Source: Sarcocystis neurona (Eukaryota > Apicomplexa > Conoidasida > Eucoccidiorida > Sarcocystidae). From it: a DNA stretch of 64,000 nt. Location of the stretch: positions 2,660,062 through 2,724,061 of the forward strand of contig KL647296.1 of NCBI GenBank assembly GCA_000727475.1, given 5' to 3'. Of this stretch, positions 36,046 to 49,100 are shown piece by piece (the stretch's first letter is position 1; each line of letters opens with the position of its first letter). The notes under the pieces were generated by a model. The model searched no databases, was not told the origin of the DNA, and was given only the letters and a program-made list of their open reading frames with translations. The position numbers and the translations under genes were made by a program.

Positions 36046-37147
36046 TCATGCCGATTCGACGTGCAAGATCTTAGTTGTGTTTAAATTGTAAAAATGGATT
36101 TTGCAGGCGTCTACGCGGGCCAAACTTATGAGCGCGTTCTGACAACAGCTGAAGTGACACAGTCGATGCGAAGCAGCAACTGCAGTGAATCCTAATCTCC
36201 TGCGCCTACATCAGTTTAAGTCAAATAATGCTTACGCTGCTTCGCATTGTTATCCGTGCACTTGTTGCATGTGGAAGAATCTCCCTCTTGAGAAGTTTAA
36301 CTCGTGCGACGTGAGGCAGCAAACCGTGTCATGAGCAAACTCGGGCGAGCTGCCTCGCCAAACGAAGTTCAACGCAAACGGGGACCCGCTTGAATGTGAG
36401 CTAATTTTGTATAAAGCAACTAACAAGTCAGCACCTTGCCGGTCAACTTCGCGTGATGCACCACGAAACAATTCATCAGCTTCTCTCGAAAACGCAAAAA
36501 TATCTGCCCCGCGTCTCCAGGATGCCACTGTGGCGAATGTTGCGGGTACCCTCAATGTGACCGACGGTAAGGCGCACTGTGGTTGGAGGAGTCACTCGAG
36601 TGCGTCTTCCCGCCTCTGTCTGCGGAGTGGCATTTTTTCCTCCAACTAGAACAAAGGTGTGGAGGTAGCAGATGATAAAAGCCGTCGTATACGAGAGGCG
36701 GGATGAAAAAAATGGTAAGGGGCTATTCGCCCGACCCCCCCACGATACAAAGGGCGCCGGAGGGAGAGAATCTAGTAGACTGCACTTCTGCTGGAAAGTC
36801 CAGCCCCAGCCAATGTGATACACACATCTAGAATGCATAACAGCAGCCATTCTCAGAACAGGCTCCTTCCAGCACCTGAATTTTTTTCTGCAGTGCCACA
36901 CCAAATCCCATTCACACGTTACGCTGATGCACAAACTTCTCAAGTTAGTCGAAGAGTGCCGCTGCGACTGAGCATGATGGTTGTTCACCAAATCCAACCC
37001 GCATATTACGCCAGTGCACAATCTTTTTCAGTACAGTGCAGCTGGAACCAGTCCCAACGACGGTTCATTGCTGGTGCCCCCGGAGCAGCGACAAAGATAT
37101 TTTCTGGCGTTGAGTCAGCTGGAAGTCTCCGACACAGTTGATACAGT

Positions 37148-40100
37148 TCAGTGGTGAGTTGGGTAGGTCAAGTGTTCAGCAAACGCGCGTGTCAAGGCCT
37201 CAGTGGCACCTGCAAGAATGCGCTCTTTATGGAGTTCGAGCTGCGGGAAAAGACCAGACAAACGCATTTCTTTCAGCTTGTAATAAATAGCCTCCTTTTC
37301 AGGCCATTAGTCGTACACTCAGTACCAGTATCTGTGCAATGATATACACGGTGAGTGGCTGACAACAGCCTTTATGAAAACATGCTTCTCGAAAGGGCCT
37401 ACGGTGCGCATCCTTTTAAATGTGTGCTACCGCACATACTGTGCTCTGCGGAAGAGTTGGAATTTTCTGGTCGTCGCTTTCGAATATTATAGGGACGCAG
37501 CAACGCACGCCCATATGGATTGTGTAGAGCGGCAAGCTGTGAACTTCAGAACGTTGAAAAAACACATTTTTGATGCCAAAAGGCTTTCCTGCGCAGATGT
37601 GGCGTTAAACAGTGGGAGAGATTCATACCTCTGTGCCGTCAAGATCAATGACACATCCTCCCGCTTCTCGCACGATCAAAAGTGCAGCAGCCATGTCCTG
37701 TAATATAAAATCAGCTCCGGGAAAGTCATCCTTTTCTTCACATCTTTTAGTAAAAATACCACAAGCACGTGTCTGCTCTTCATGACGATTGACTACGAAT
37801 TAATTGCTAGACGACTGCACACTGATGCACTTTCTAGCTTCTGAGTCAAAGCAAAGGCTTGCGCCGCCACTACAGGGCCAAATTTGCTGTTGACCTATTC
37901 GGTATAGCATATTTTCAGCAACGGTGAGGTTTCCCATGCGCTACCAGTTCAAACATAAGGAACCGTTCGAATACGTCGTGCGATTACTTCTCCGCACTCA
38001 GGCAGGCCGGCTATTTTCCAGGTACTCGATCAAAAGTAAGAGAGCTATTCTCCTTTCGCAGTCAACGTGCCTCTGGTATACGCTAGACAGCTGCAGCAAC
38101 TCTATTCCCAGGAGGGCACGGACTTCACTAGTATCCTTCTACGACCTCACCCACTCCTTTGGCCCGAGCGATTGGAGAGCATCTAGACGGCCTGCAGCTG
38201 CATAGAAGGCAACACAACAGAAGACACGCCGTGCGTCATACCAGCAGTCAGAGTCTCACTGAAATTTTCTGAGACCCTCGGACGGTCTTCTCGGAGTACG
38301 TGGCCACACCACTTTAGAATTCAACGCAGACCTGCGTAACAAGGGGTAATGAACAAACGTTATACGCTGTGGCACTGCAGAAGTGTAAATGTATACATGT
38401 ATATATATATATATATATTTACTTGTTGGGGTGTATACATACTTGTATATATATAAATACACATAAATATGTATACAGCCCAACAGGGCACCGCTGTAGG
38501 TTGCCGTCTTTTTACTGGCCTCGCCGGATGAATCATTTCGAGAACCGGCGTCATTCTGACTCGTGCAAGCAGCTGTTCGAAGTTTAGCCGCAGTGAGAGG
38601 CTAGAATGCCTGGCTACATCCGCTTCAGTAGCCGTCCTGCGCAGACTCTGTACCTACCGACGTAGCAAAGCTCCAAAGCAGTGGAGCCCAGGTGACGAAT
38701 ATCTCTGCAGTGGTGCATGCAGTACAATAGATTGTTGAGGACGGCGTCTGAAGAAACACATATCGCAGTGCGCACTTGGCTGAGGGAGTCAGGAAACTCA
38801 GGAAAGATTTCAGTTCTCGCCGGCACAAGACGGCGACTGCATAAATTCGCAGCAGACTACCGTAGGAGGCATAAAAGCGACAGAGCCCAGCAGCAGGCGG
38901 CAGTCTTTAACAGTCAAGGCAAACATTTTGCACGTTTTCGCATAGTCGTGAGGGTCTTCATTATTTTCTATTGAGAAAACAGGCGAAGGAAGCTGAAAAG
39001 CGACGGGGCGCGATCCGCCAGTAAGGCAGCACAATAAATAAACCTACCTTTGCATGCGACTGCAGCAGCTCTGGTAGCCTTGTCGAGGCCGGAGAGATTA
39101 ATCTGCAAGTCGGAATAGCAGTAGGTGGATATGTGCAGGTGGAAATCTTCAAACCACTACATATTCGCGCTGCCGCCTAGTGTTTTATTCAACCAGCCCG
39201 AAGATTATGGAATCACAATGGTCAGATACCGTCGTGGTCAGTACAATGGACTGCCGGCAGTGAATTCACGTGTGCTAGTGTCGACAGAGCCTGTTTTTAT
39301 GCGTCACTGCTTCAGTCAAGTCCCTCAACTCATACGTTTCTCACGGATCGCCGGAGGGGCCTACGCCGCCGACTTCCGTGCAGCGCTCCACCAAAAGGAC
39401 TTGGTAAATCATTCCCAAACGTGATAATTTCTGCGGTCTTAGTTGTTCGCTATCGGTTCAGCCGTGGCAATTGCAAATGAAAAACGTAGTTCTCTTCTCG
39501 GCCACTGTCCTCACCTGTGCGGCAATAGTAAATCCGACGCGCTCTCACTACTGAACGTCGTGTCTAAGCAGAGCAGCCTACGGCGTAACTAACCCACCTA
39601 TAATTTATACGAGTGAGGGCTGAAGAGATACACAGACATGTATGCATCTTCTCAAGGCTGTACGTGCAAATGCGCATCCGCCTTGTGCCGCGTGCGGGAG
39701 AAGGGAGTTCACCTGCCTTTTCTTTCCCCTTCTCCTGCAGAGAAGAGGGCTCTGCTACACGAAGCCGTTCTGCGTATGTCGGATACATGCGTATGTGCGT
39801 GTATCTATCCCTGAACATATGCATGTTACGTGCGTATCAGGGGTCACTCCAACGACAACTGGCCACGAACTTGGGAACCCAGGTAACACAAACCAGTCAC
39901 ACAGCTGTAGAGAGAGTTACTCTGGGAGTATTTGAGAGGATTTGAGAGAGGCCGTCTTTTACCAGCGCAGTATGTCCTTCCGCAGGGTGCCTTTCTCGCT
40001 CAACGTTTGCCCCTCTGTAGGCCCAGTGGGATGCTGTCGGCCTCGTCCTTGGGTGAACAGCTATGTGACGAAGAAAGCAGCTGGATCAGCCCAGAGTCGT

Positions 40101-43100
40101 CTATGTAGCACTCACTTCCTACATAATAATTATTTAAGACAGTTTTATATGTAGCTACGTGTTTGCACGTGTACACACGTGTCGACGCTCACTCTCGTAA
40201 CCATCTACGTAAGCGCACCTGTCCTTGAGTCTACAGACCGCACACACGTTCACCCGTACGAACAATTTACATACGTGCGTACAGCTACCTGCAGATGTAT
40301 ACGTATACATGTGACCTCAGCGCACACAAACACACAAAAATATTTGTCTACATTCGTATAAGAGAGAGAAGGATACATGAGGGGGATACGTGTGTACATG
40401 CATTTATACGTATGGGTGTGCAGCTAACGGTTTAGGCAGGAGTGCTGAAGACTTACTTTGTGGATGACTTTAACGTTGAGGCCACACGAAACAAGGGCAC
40501 AAGAAACGTCTGCGCAGCCGGAGGTGAAAATTGGGGAGCCGTTTAGTTGAGCTCCTTTTCCTTTCTCCGCAGAGAACATTTCGTTCTTAGAAAAAAAAAG
40601 GCGCAGAAGGTGCAGCGGCCGCAGTCCCCACATAACGTCGGAGAGAGGAAAACGGCGGATCCAGCACATACATGTACACAAGTGCAGTACACACGTATTT
40701 ATGGAAAGACGTATGTCGCGCAGCTTTGCAAGGAACAGCCGGACACAAGGATGTGAGGAACCTGAGAGTACAGGACGACGATACACCTGCGCCGCCTCCG
40801 CCTGCATTCCGCATGGCAGCACGGGCAGCACCGGTGTCCGGCATGTGATCCGTAGCTGCAACAGCAGCGGTGAGCGAGCCTTACCACGCACGAGAGAGCT
40901 GGAAGCGGGAGAGGCTCTTGAAAGCGAGACAGGAGGGAACGGCAGCACAAAGAAAGCAGCTGTAGCAAAGGGAAGTCACGAGGGGCAATACACCTTTGAA
41001 GAAAAAGAAGACTCGTGCGGAGAGTTGTGAGAAAAGACTCAGGCACAGGAACTCCCCAATCCTGCCCCAGCATAGCGCGCACCGCCAGAAAAGAGGGTGG
41101 CACGGTGTACACCTGCACGTTACTTCTTCCTAACGTTTTCTAGTGCTCCGTTCTTTGATGCCCCTAGGTGTTTATCTGTTGTTCTTTATGGTCTTACTTT
41201 GTTCTCTATCTCTGGAACTTCCTTGTTCATTTTTAGTCCTTAATGCCCCTGCAGTGTTTTTGTTTCCTTTAAGTCGAAAGTTCCACTTCGTGTCTTGCAA
41301 GACGTCCCGCTAGCATTCCCAAGAACCAACCGCAGTAGAAGCAGCGGCAGCACTCCGGCAGCAGCAGCACCAGCGCCAGCAGCAATGTTACCAGCAGAAG
41401 CGGTGAGGACAGCGGCGGAACCACCTCCACAGCAACACCTCGGAGAAGTTCCACCAAGGTTTTCAGCGCTCCTCGTTCTTTGCACTGCTGCTTTTTATTT
41501 ACATATCCATTGATTTGTACGTACCTACCTATACATGTATATATGCATGTAAACTCAGACACATATGTGTGAATGTATCTCTGCACATAGATAGATAGAC
41601 ACACACACGTACGCACCAGATACGCCGGACTGGTACACCGAGGCGGAGGCTCGGCTAACTGCCGCAGCTGCACTTCGCAGAAGACTTTTGGCCGCAGTTG
41701 CTTACCTGTCAGCGGCAGGCTGCAAGCTGGTCCAGCGTAGCAGAGGCATTGACTACAGGTGCGCGCGCTGCTACGAGACTTACGAGCACCGGTGCGTAAA
41801 CCACGCCTACGAGAATCTCGTGCTTGACAGCAAATGCAATAGAAACTGCGCACAGAAGCAGCAGCCGCAAAAAAGATGCGGCGGGAGCAGCAGCAGAAGC
41901 AGCACCAGCAGCGGAAGAGGCAGCAACAGCAGGAGCAACAGCGCAGCGATTCGCGCATGTCGGATAACAAGCGCAGCACACGAGGACGCCGTGATCGTGT
42001 CAGGCAAAGCACGTCTACATTCTACGTAGTCGTGCTATATAAACACCTTGTGAAGCTTGTTTGTGCGTACTTCCACAGGACACGTCCATACACGCGTATG
42101 CATATATGAAACTTCGTGTAGGGCAACGTCTGCGTGTACACCTATACGCACATGTGCTAGACTTGTCCCAAGTCTTCGACTCAGATGTTCCTTGCAAACC
42201 CACGTGCAGCGGTACTTTTCTAGAGTTGGTGGAGCGTCAGCAAAGTGGCACGTTCCCCAGCTGTGAAAGACAAGAAAAAAGTAGGATGTGTATCTCTTTT
42301 TCTCTAGTACTAGTTGCTTGCAAGAAATAGAAATGAAGGTCCTGGAAAAAGAAAAGACCAGCAAGGCGGCCGTAGTTCTTCGCGAACCACAGCAATCAAA
42401 GAGCTGGGTCCTACAAAGGGGAGTGCAGGCACTTCTGTGTCCACACACGCATGCATGTGTATCTCTGCACATACAGATTCAAGTACCACTGATACAACTA
42501 CATAGAGACATACTCAGAAAAAGATGTCTAGTTCACTATCCTGTGTACGTATACAGATGTATATACACGTATACGTACAATGAAAAACTGTACACAAACA
42601 GATATTTAATGTATACAGATGCATAGACATGCGCCTCTATCACAGTATATGTGCCTCCCAGTCTCACAGGACACGCGCTAAGCAGCACGCAAACATGTCT
42701 ACATAGGTACAAATAGATGCACATACATATATATATATATATATATATGCTACTCATATACGTGCTAATGGAGACACCGTAACGAGTCAGGCGCCTCGAG
42801 TGTAGAACCGCAGACACTGCAGAGGCACCAGAGAATAAGGAAAATTTCATGCCCGCCTGTGCAACCAGCTTCCATATATCGTCATCTCCCCTCCGCAAAC
42901 AGGTGAATACCTGAGAAACGCATTATTTCACATGCGTGAAGACGCGTGATGTGTATTCACTCCCAGTCACACAACCATATGTACCTACACACTGATGCAC
43001 ACACACGTCCTGCTACCGTGCGCTCGCACACATGTGCGTACAGGTAGGTACGAGTACGCTGCGACAAAGGAGAGTCGGCAAACCAGAGCACGGGGAGGAG

Positions 43101-46100
43101 AGCAAGTGGATTTCTTTTTTCCTACTGAAGCAAAAGAGATTCCGTACCACAGGTGTAGGGCATCGTGTGTACAAAGTTGGTCGTGCCGTCAATCTGCAAA
43201 TAAAGGAATCCCACAAAACGCAGAGCCTGTGTTGACAGTTTCCGAGAATCGTACAGCGGCACTGCTGCAACGCAAGGGAAGTACGAGTAGCGCTGCGTTG
43301 ATACGGCTACACTGCGGACCTCTATTAATAATGTCATACGGCTGGCACCCCGTCATAATACTCTACCTGTAGTGCTGGTTCGACAGTGCCCCACAGGTGT
43401 CGCTACCGCCACCCTAACCATGCAACTGAAACATATATAAATATATATACATGTGTACATACAGCTACTACAAGAGTGTAAGGTACTCTCTGCTGACACC
43501 GCGACATGGCAAGTGCTGTGCGTGGGAGCCTTGACTCTGCTAGATATTCTTGCTTTGCAACTAAATTTTTCTTTCGGTAGTCGTGTGGTACACGAATGCT
43601 GCACCACCAGCGGCGCAGCACGTCCGTAAGTCTTTCAAAAGGCAGACCACCGCCTAGTGATGCGTCGTCACCGGCAATCTTCCACGTGGAAGACTGAGGG
43701 AGGGAGGAGCTGAACAAGAATTTTGTGCCAGAGCGTCCCGCGTAGCGTCACTTCTACCCCCTGAGAGTGCTATCGTCAGAGTTGAACAATGCCACGCGCT
43801 GTGTACTCTTTCTTCCCTCTTGACAACGTCGCACTGGCGAATATTCACCGCGCAACACCAGTCGCAGAGGACAGCAACGTGACTCCTGTAGAAGCGGAGA
43901 AGTTGCTGCTTCCAGCGTCCCACAGGGAGAGAAGGCTATCTGTAGATAGTGTCTTAGTGCAACGCTACAGTGTGGTGGGTGGTGGAGACATGTACTAGCC
44001 CACGTCTGACGCCGACAGACTGTGTTACGTCCCGGTACATCCTCCAGGTAGGTCTGCTGTGAGACCGGCTCAGGAGAAGTCAAGCAACGCTTAGAATGTG
44101 CAACGCACGCGTCAAAAGCTACAGACGTCCAGCTTGCCTGCTGTCTACGTGTTGTCGGATTTGCTGCCACGAACACACGCGGAATGCTGGCTGTCCGAAG
44201 CAGCGTGTTCGTTTTGCTGCGGCGTGTGCGACAGAGAGACTGAAAGAGGCAGAAAGAAAGAGAGAGCAAGGGTTACAGCTTTGCAGCAAGACGAGACCCT
44301 CAGCGTGTCGCCCGTTGGTGGCAGAACACGGCAAGATTAACTACGGACCTCAGCAATTCAAGAGACTACACAGGAAGTGTACAACGCAGTGCACGTGCGA
44401 CAGCGAGTCGCCCCTGGGTTGTATATCTGCACGTCGTCATCATCAGAGGGCCCCGTCTGCAAAGCAGGGATGTGCCCGAGAGCTGCGACGTCAGACGTAG
44501 AAATTCGTTGACGTTGGTGTACAGACACAGCTTCGATCCGGGGGGGGATATACTTGTTGTCTCCTCTACGCTGTCGCGTTTGCACAGGTGCCTGCCTCAT
44601 GCGTCCACGCAGTCTAACGTGCAGCAGCCGCATCCGTGTGTAGAAACTCAAGCGCAAGGATACAAGCAGAGAGAGAGAACAGCTCGAAGAAAAGTTCGAC
44701 GAAGTTTTTTTCAGCTGCAGGCGCGTGTCGTGGAGAGTTTCCGACAGGAAGAAAGAGTGGAAAGTGTTCTCTAACTTCTTTCGCAGACATTTCTACGTGG
44801 CACACCGGTCCACGCTGGAACACTTCGCGAGGGGTTTGTGAGGAAGAGGAAAAGTGAAGAAGCCTACACGAGACAGAGAAAGACAGGGAGAGGGAGAAAA
44901 AGAGACGGAGAAACAGGGCACGGGTATCACGCGTCATCAACGCAGATGCAGAGAAATCACGTGCTTACAGAGGGAGACTTACATATACGATGAGCACATA
45001 GACATGTACACGCAGATACTAGGGGAGCAGACATTTGTACATATATACGTGTATATATATACACACACATAAATAAGTGAATACATATATATAAGTGTAT
45101 AAAGGAAGGACCAGATAAAGAAACTATGTAAACAAATAGATACACATACTTCAAAAAGACTACTTACACATATATATACATACACACGCGTAGACAAGGA
45201 AGGGTCGCAAACCCAAACTATATACACATATGTGTGACACAGGAGTCCAAACACACATATATATATATACGTGTGTGTACCATAAAAGCCGCTGTCCATA
45301 TATATATACATATGTGTACAAAGCAGACACATCGTTTTGTACATACTTTTCGATGACGTCACTTTTTCCGAACCCAGTGGTTCTGAGATGGTTGCCGGGT
45401 GCAGACATTTCGGTAGAATATTTGTGGCCACACAAAGAACTCCGAGGGGGGGGTGGACGACACGTGGCCGTAATGAAGAGGAACTCTTTTGGGAGGAAGT
45501 AGGGAAGAGAACAAAAACAGGGGGATACGAAAGAGAAGAAGAAGATCCAGGAGAGAGAGGTGAACCCACCAATGTAGGTACGGACGCGAACAAGAGCAGA
45601 AAGGGGAAGAACAGAAAAAAAGGGCGAAGAAACGTACCGGATCAATTATCCATGTAGGAGCGTCCGTCAGTCGTTGGTTGGGAGTACTAGACTCTGCATG
45701 CAGAAGAAGAGAAAAGGAAAGGGAAGAAGGGAGGATTTCAAGAATACGGAAGGGGAGGGACACATGGAGAAAAGAAGAAGGGGACGCTGTCTGCGGTATT
45801 TGAAAAGACTCCCCTCTCTCCAAGACAGAAGGTAAGGAAGTCCGTTTAGACAGAAACAGGAATGTCTCTGCTTCTTGAATAATCAAATCAAAGACAGAAG
45901 CAGAAGGCGTTAAAAAGAGGCGAGCTGCTTGTGGACCACAATCAGCAAAGGAGACAGTGAAGGAAAATACTTTTCCAGGCGAGCAAAAGAGATGCAAAAG
46001 AAGAGGCAGCACCTGCAGGGAGTTTCTCGTCATAGGCAACACAGCAGAGGATTCACAAGATAAAAGAGGGATCTATCCAGCGTTCGTTCATTTCTGCGTC

Positions 46101-49100
46101 GCCACTGGGGAAGAGAGGGACGATACAAAAGGAAAATCGCACTTCGAAAAAACACGGAAATTCTCACACAAAGGAGAAAACGGCACTTTGGGGAAGTGGG
46201 CAAATTCTTACTACCTAGTACAGGAAAAAGGACTCAAAAGAAAGGAAGACTCCTTCCGCGACAGAGAAAAGGGAGGAGAAGCAAAAAAAGAAGAGACGTC
46301 GCGTTGAATGTAGAGTGGACAGAGAGAGAGAGGACAAACAGTTGCCTTACAGAAGTTCACTGCCCCTGGGAAAAAATGTGAATAGCCGACAAAACGAAAA
46401 AGAAGAGACGAGGGTTTCAGGTCAGAAATGTCTTCTGCAGAAAGCGACGCGCAATTGCTTCACCCGAAGAAAGTGCCTTTTCGTCTTCCTATTCTTTGTC
46501 CTCACATTTCTTTTTGCAACAGCTGTCTCTCTCTGGCTGCTTTCTTACTCGTACTTTACTCCTGCTGGAACCGCACACAAAAACAGGCAAAGAGCTTCCT
46601 GTTCCTCTCCTAGTTTTGTCAAAAATTGCTTTTTTACATGGGGAAAGGCAGGCCTGCTGCGTCTTTCGTCTTCCTCAGAATTTGTACATGTACATGACTC
46701 TTTACAGTAAAGAGTTAGACACACACTTCCTCTTTTGCCGCACTCCTGCTGTGTGTGAATACAAGCAAATTTACTTATGTAATGTCTCTTCCTTTCTTTT
46801 TCTTCCTCTCCGTCTCTATCTAGATGTGGCCCTGGGATCCTACGTAGCCCTTATACATATGCGTACCTATCCTGATGTACCCGTGCACGTATAAGCGGGG
46901 CGTCACAGTATATGCATCTGCACGCATTGTTAAAGATATACAATGAATGACACACTCACGTGTCAAAATATGCACGCGTCCTCTGTGCACTCCTACACAC
47001 GCGTACGTTAAACTGTTGTCTCTATTACTCGGTCACTTCTACGAATTTTTCTTTTCTTCCTTATCCCATTCAGGTGGAGTGAAGTGACTCCATGCAAAGG
47101 ACTTTTCTGCATGCCTTTCAGCACGTGTTGGACATTTCTCTTCTCAAAGTTCTCTTATGTTTTCTCTTCTCAACATACCCTTCGACGACAACTCCTGCGA
47201 CACGCTACCGCTTATCCTTTCTTTTTCGTTTCCTTGTTCTCAGCCACTTTTTACAAGTTTCCGCTCTTTTTGTCGAATGTGTGTCTCTCAAAAAGTGGTT
47301 CTTTTCCCCCAACTGTTCTTCTCCGTACTCTGTTTTTCAGAGCGGTCTTTTTATCTGTCTCCGCCCTCGCCGGCATGTCCTCGCTATATCACACACAGAA
47401 CACAGACACATATTTGCACGTGTACATTACCAATATTACCATATATATATACATGTCTGGAGCTACCCATACCCATACAAGTTTATGCGTATATATATAT
47501 AATATTCCTACTACACTTTCATCACTCTCCTTACAGGTCTTCATGTCCACATATATCTATATACACATGCTTATATATATGTTTATATCTACCATACATG
47601 CACATATATATATATATATTTATACGTGCGCATTTATATACACGCGCATACATCCTTGTATGGGTATTCGCGAGTGGAGGTTCTATAGCTGTTTCACACT
47701 CCCTCGTTGTGGTGACCTGCTTCGTGTACACATTTCTACGTAGATACGCATCTCTGCATATATTCGTATGTGTACAAATGTATGTATATACGTATATATG
47801 TATGTGTATATACATATACACCTTTACGTAAATGTGTTTATGTACATGTGTACATGTATCTATGCATCGGTACATAAGTATGTGTATGTGTGTATCGGTA
47901 CGTATGCCTATGTATGCACGTGCATATATATAGTTGTTGTACGTGCGTCTGTACATGTGTACGTATATGTGCATGTGGATGTAGGCATGGACAGGCGTGT
48001 ATATTTGTTAAATACATACTTGTATATGTATGTACGTAGACAGGTTCACATATGTGTATGTGGTTACTTGCCTACATGTATATGCTTGTGCAAACATGCA
48101 CATGCTGCTATACAGGAAATCTAAAGGCGTGTATATTTGCTTATGTGTCTTTGCGACAGAGGTACGACGTTTGATTTTTTTCATACTTTTTTCTTTGCGT
48201 TCCACACCCGTCCGTTTGACGCGTTTCTTTTCCCTTTAAAGTTCCTCTTGGCGGCCTTCTTTGTTTTATCTTTGGGGCACATTCAACGCCCTAGAGAAAG
48301 TGAGATCATTCAAGGCTACGATTCTTCGTTTTCTTTAAAAACTTCTCTTCCTTCTTAAGGCTTTTTTTTCTCCTTGTTCTCTTCTTGGAGTGCTTCGTCC
48401 TTCATGTTGAGCCGGGGGACGACTACTACTTCACATTTTGAGTGTCACTCTACGGCCTTTTTTCTCGCCGTACAACAGCCACCTCTTCGCTGTTGCTTTC
48501 TCGCTACAACTATTTGCGGAATTTTCGTTCAGCCGGAGGGCCTACAGCAACTCAAAAATGTATTTGCTCTCTCTCTGTCTCTCTCCTATGAGAAGGGCTT
48601 CCTTCAGCGTCTCTTCTGCAGTTTTTCGATAAACGAGTCGTTTAGGGATTTGCGTGACAGACCGCTACATACAGGTAGAAAAATATTTATATTCGCGTGC
48701 GACGTGGTGTACGTACACCTCGGGTAGACATGTCGCGGCGACTCTGTGTGTACGCACAAGCGCTCTGTTCTTCTTGTTTTCACCTCTTTTCTCAAAGACG
48801 TACTTATCGAATGAGAACAGATATTCACCCTACGGCTCCTGAACATTTTCTGTATTCAAACTTTGTGATAAATGACTGTCTTGGTGCCCGCAAGAGGCCG
48901 CTCTCTCCCGCGCATATCCTCCTTCCTTGCGTGTCAACACGAACAAGTATGCAGCGTGAAAGAGGAAAATTAGCAGAGCCAATTCATAGAGATATTTATG
49001 TACGTTTACATGTGTACGCAGAGGTAAATGGGGAAAAAATATACACAAAGGAAGAAGTATAGGTAAATGACAACTACACACGTGCACAGACATACGTGAA

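Noticed and set aside
36980..37140. Minus-strand open frame with a plausible C-terminal look (IFVAAPGAPAMNRRWDWFQ)
   Set aside because: At first it looked like the monophosphatase C terminus, but the in-phase last exon at 37240-37148 with RILAGATEALTRAFAEHL fits the family and ends before it. The frame lies in the presumed 3' UTR.
37924..38205. Plus-strand frame starting MRFPMRYQFKHKEPFEYVV, reminiscent of a PRELI/UPS domain start
   Set aside because: Only the first 20 residues are suggestive. No continuation exon was found, and exon 8 of the monophosphatase lies on the opposite strand of the same segment.
43403..43717. Minus-strand segment WKIAGDDASLGGGLPFERL as monophosphatase exon 2
   Set aside because: It lacks the TWIIDP motif. 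The exon at 45693-45638 carries that motif and closes the phase on both sides.
47084..48124. Several 120-220-codon frames rich in Tyr, Ile, Cys and His
   Set aside because: They are translations of (TGTATA)n and (CATA)n arrays in intron 1 of the monophosphatase gene.
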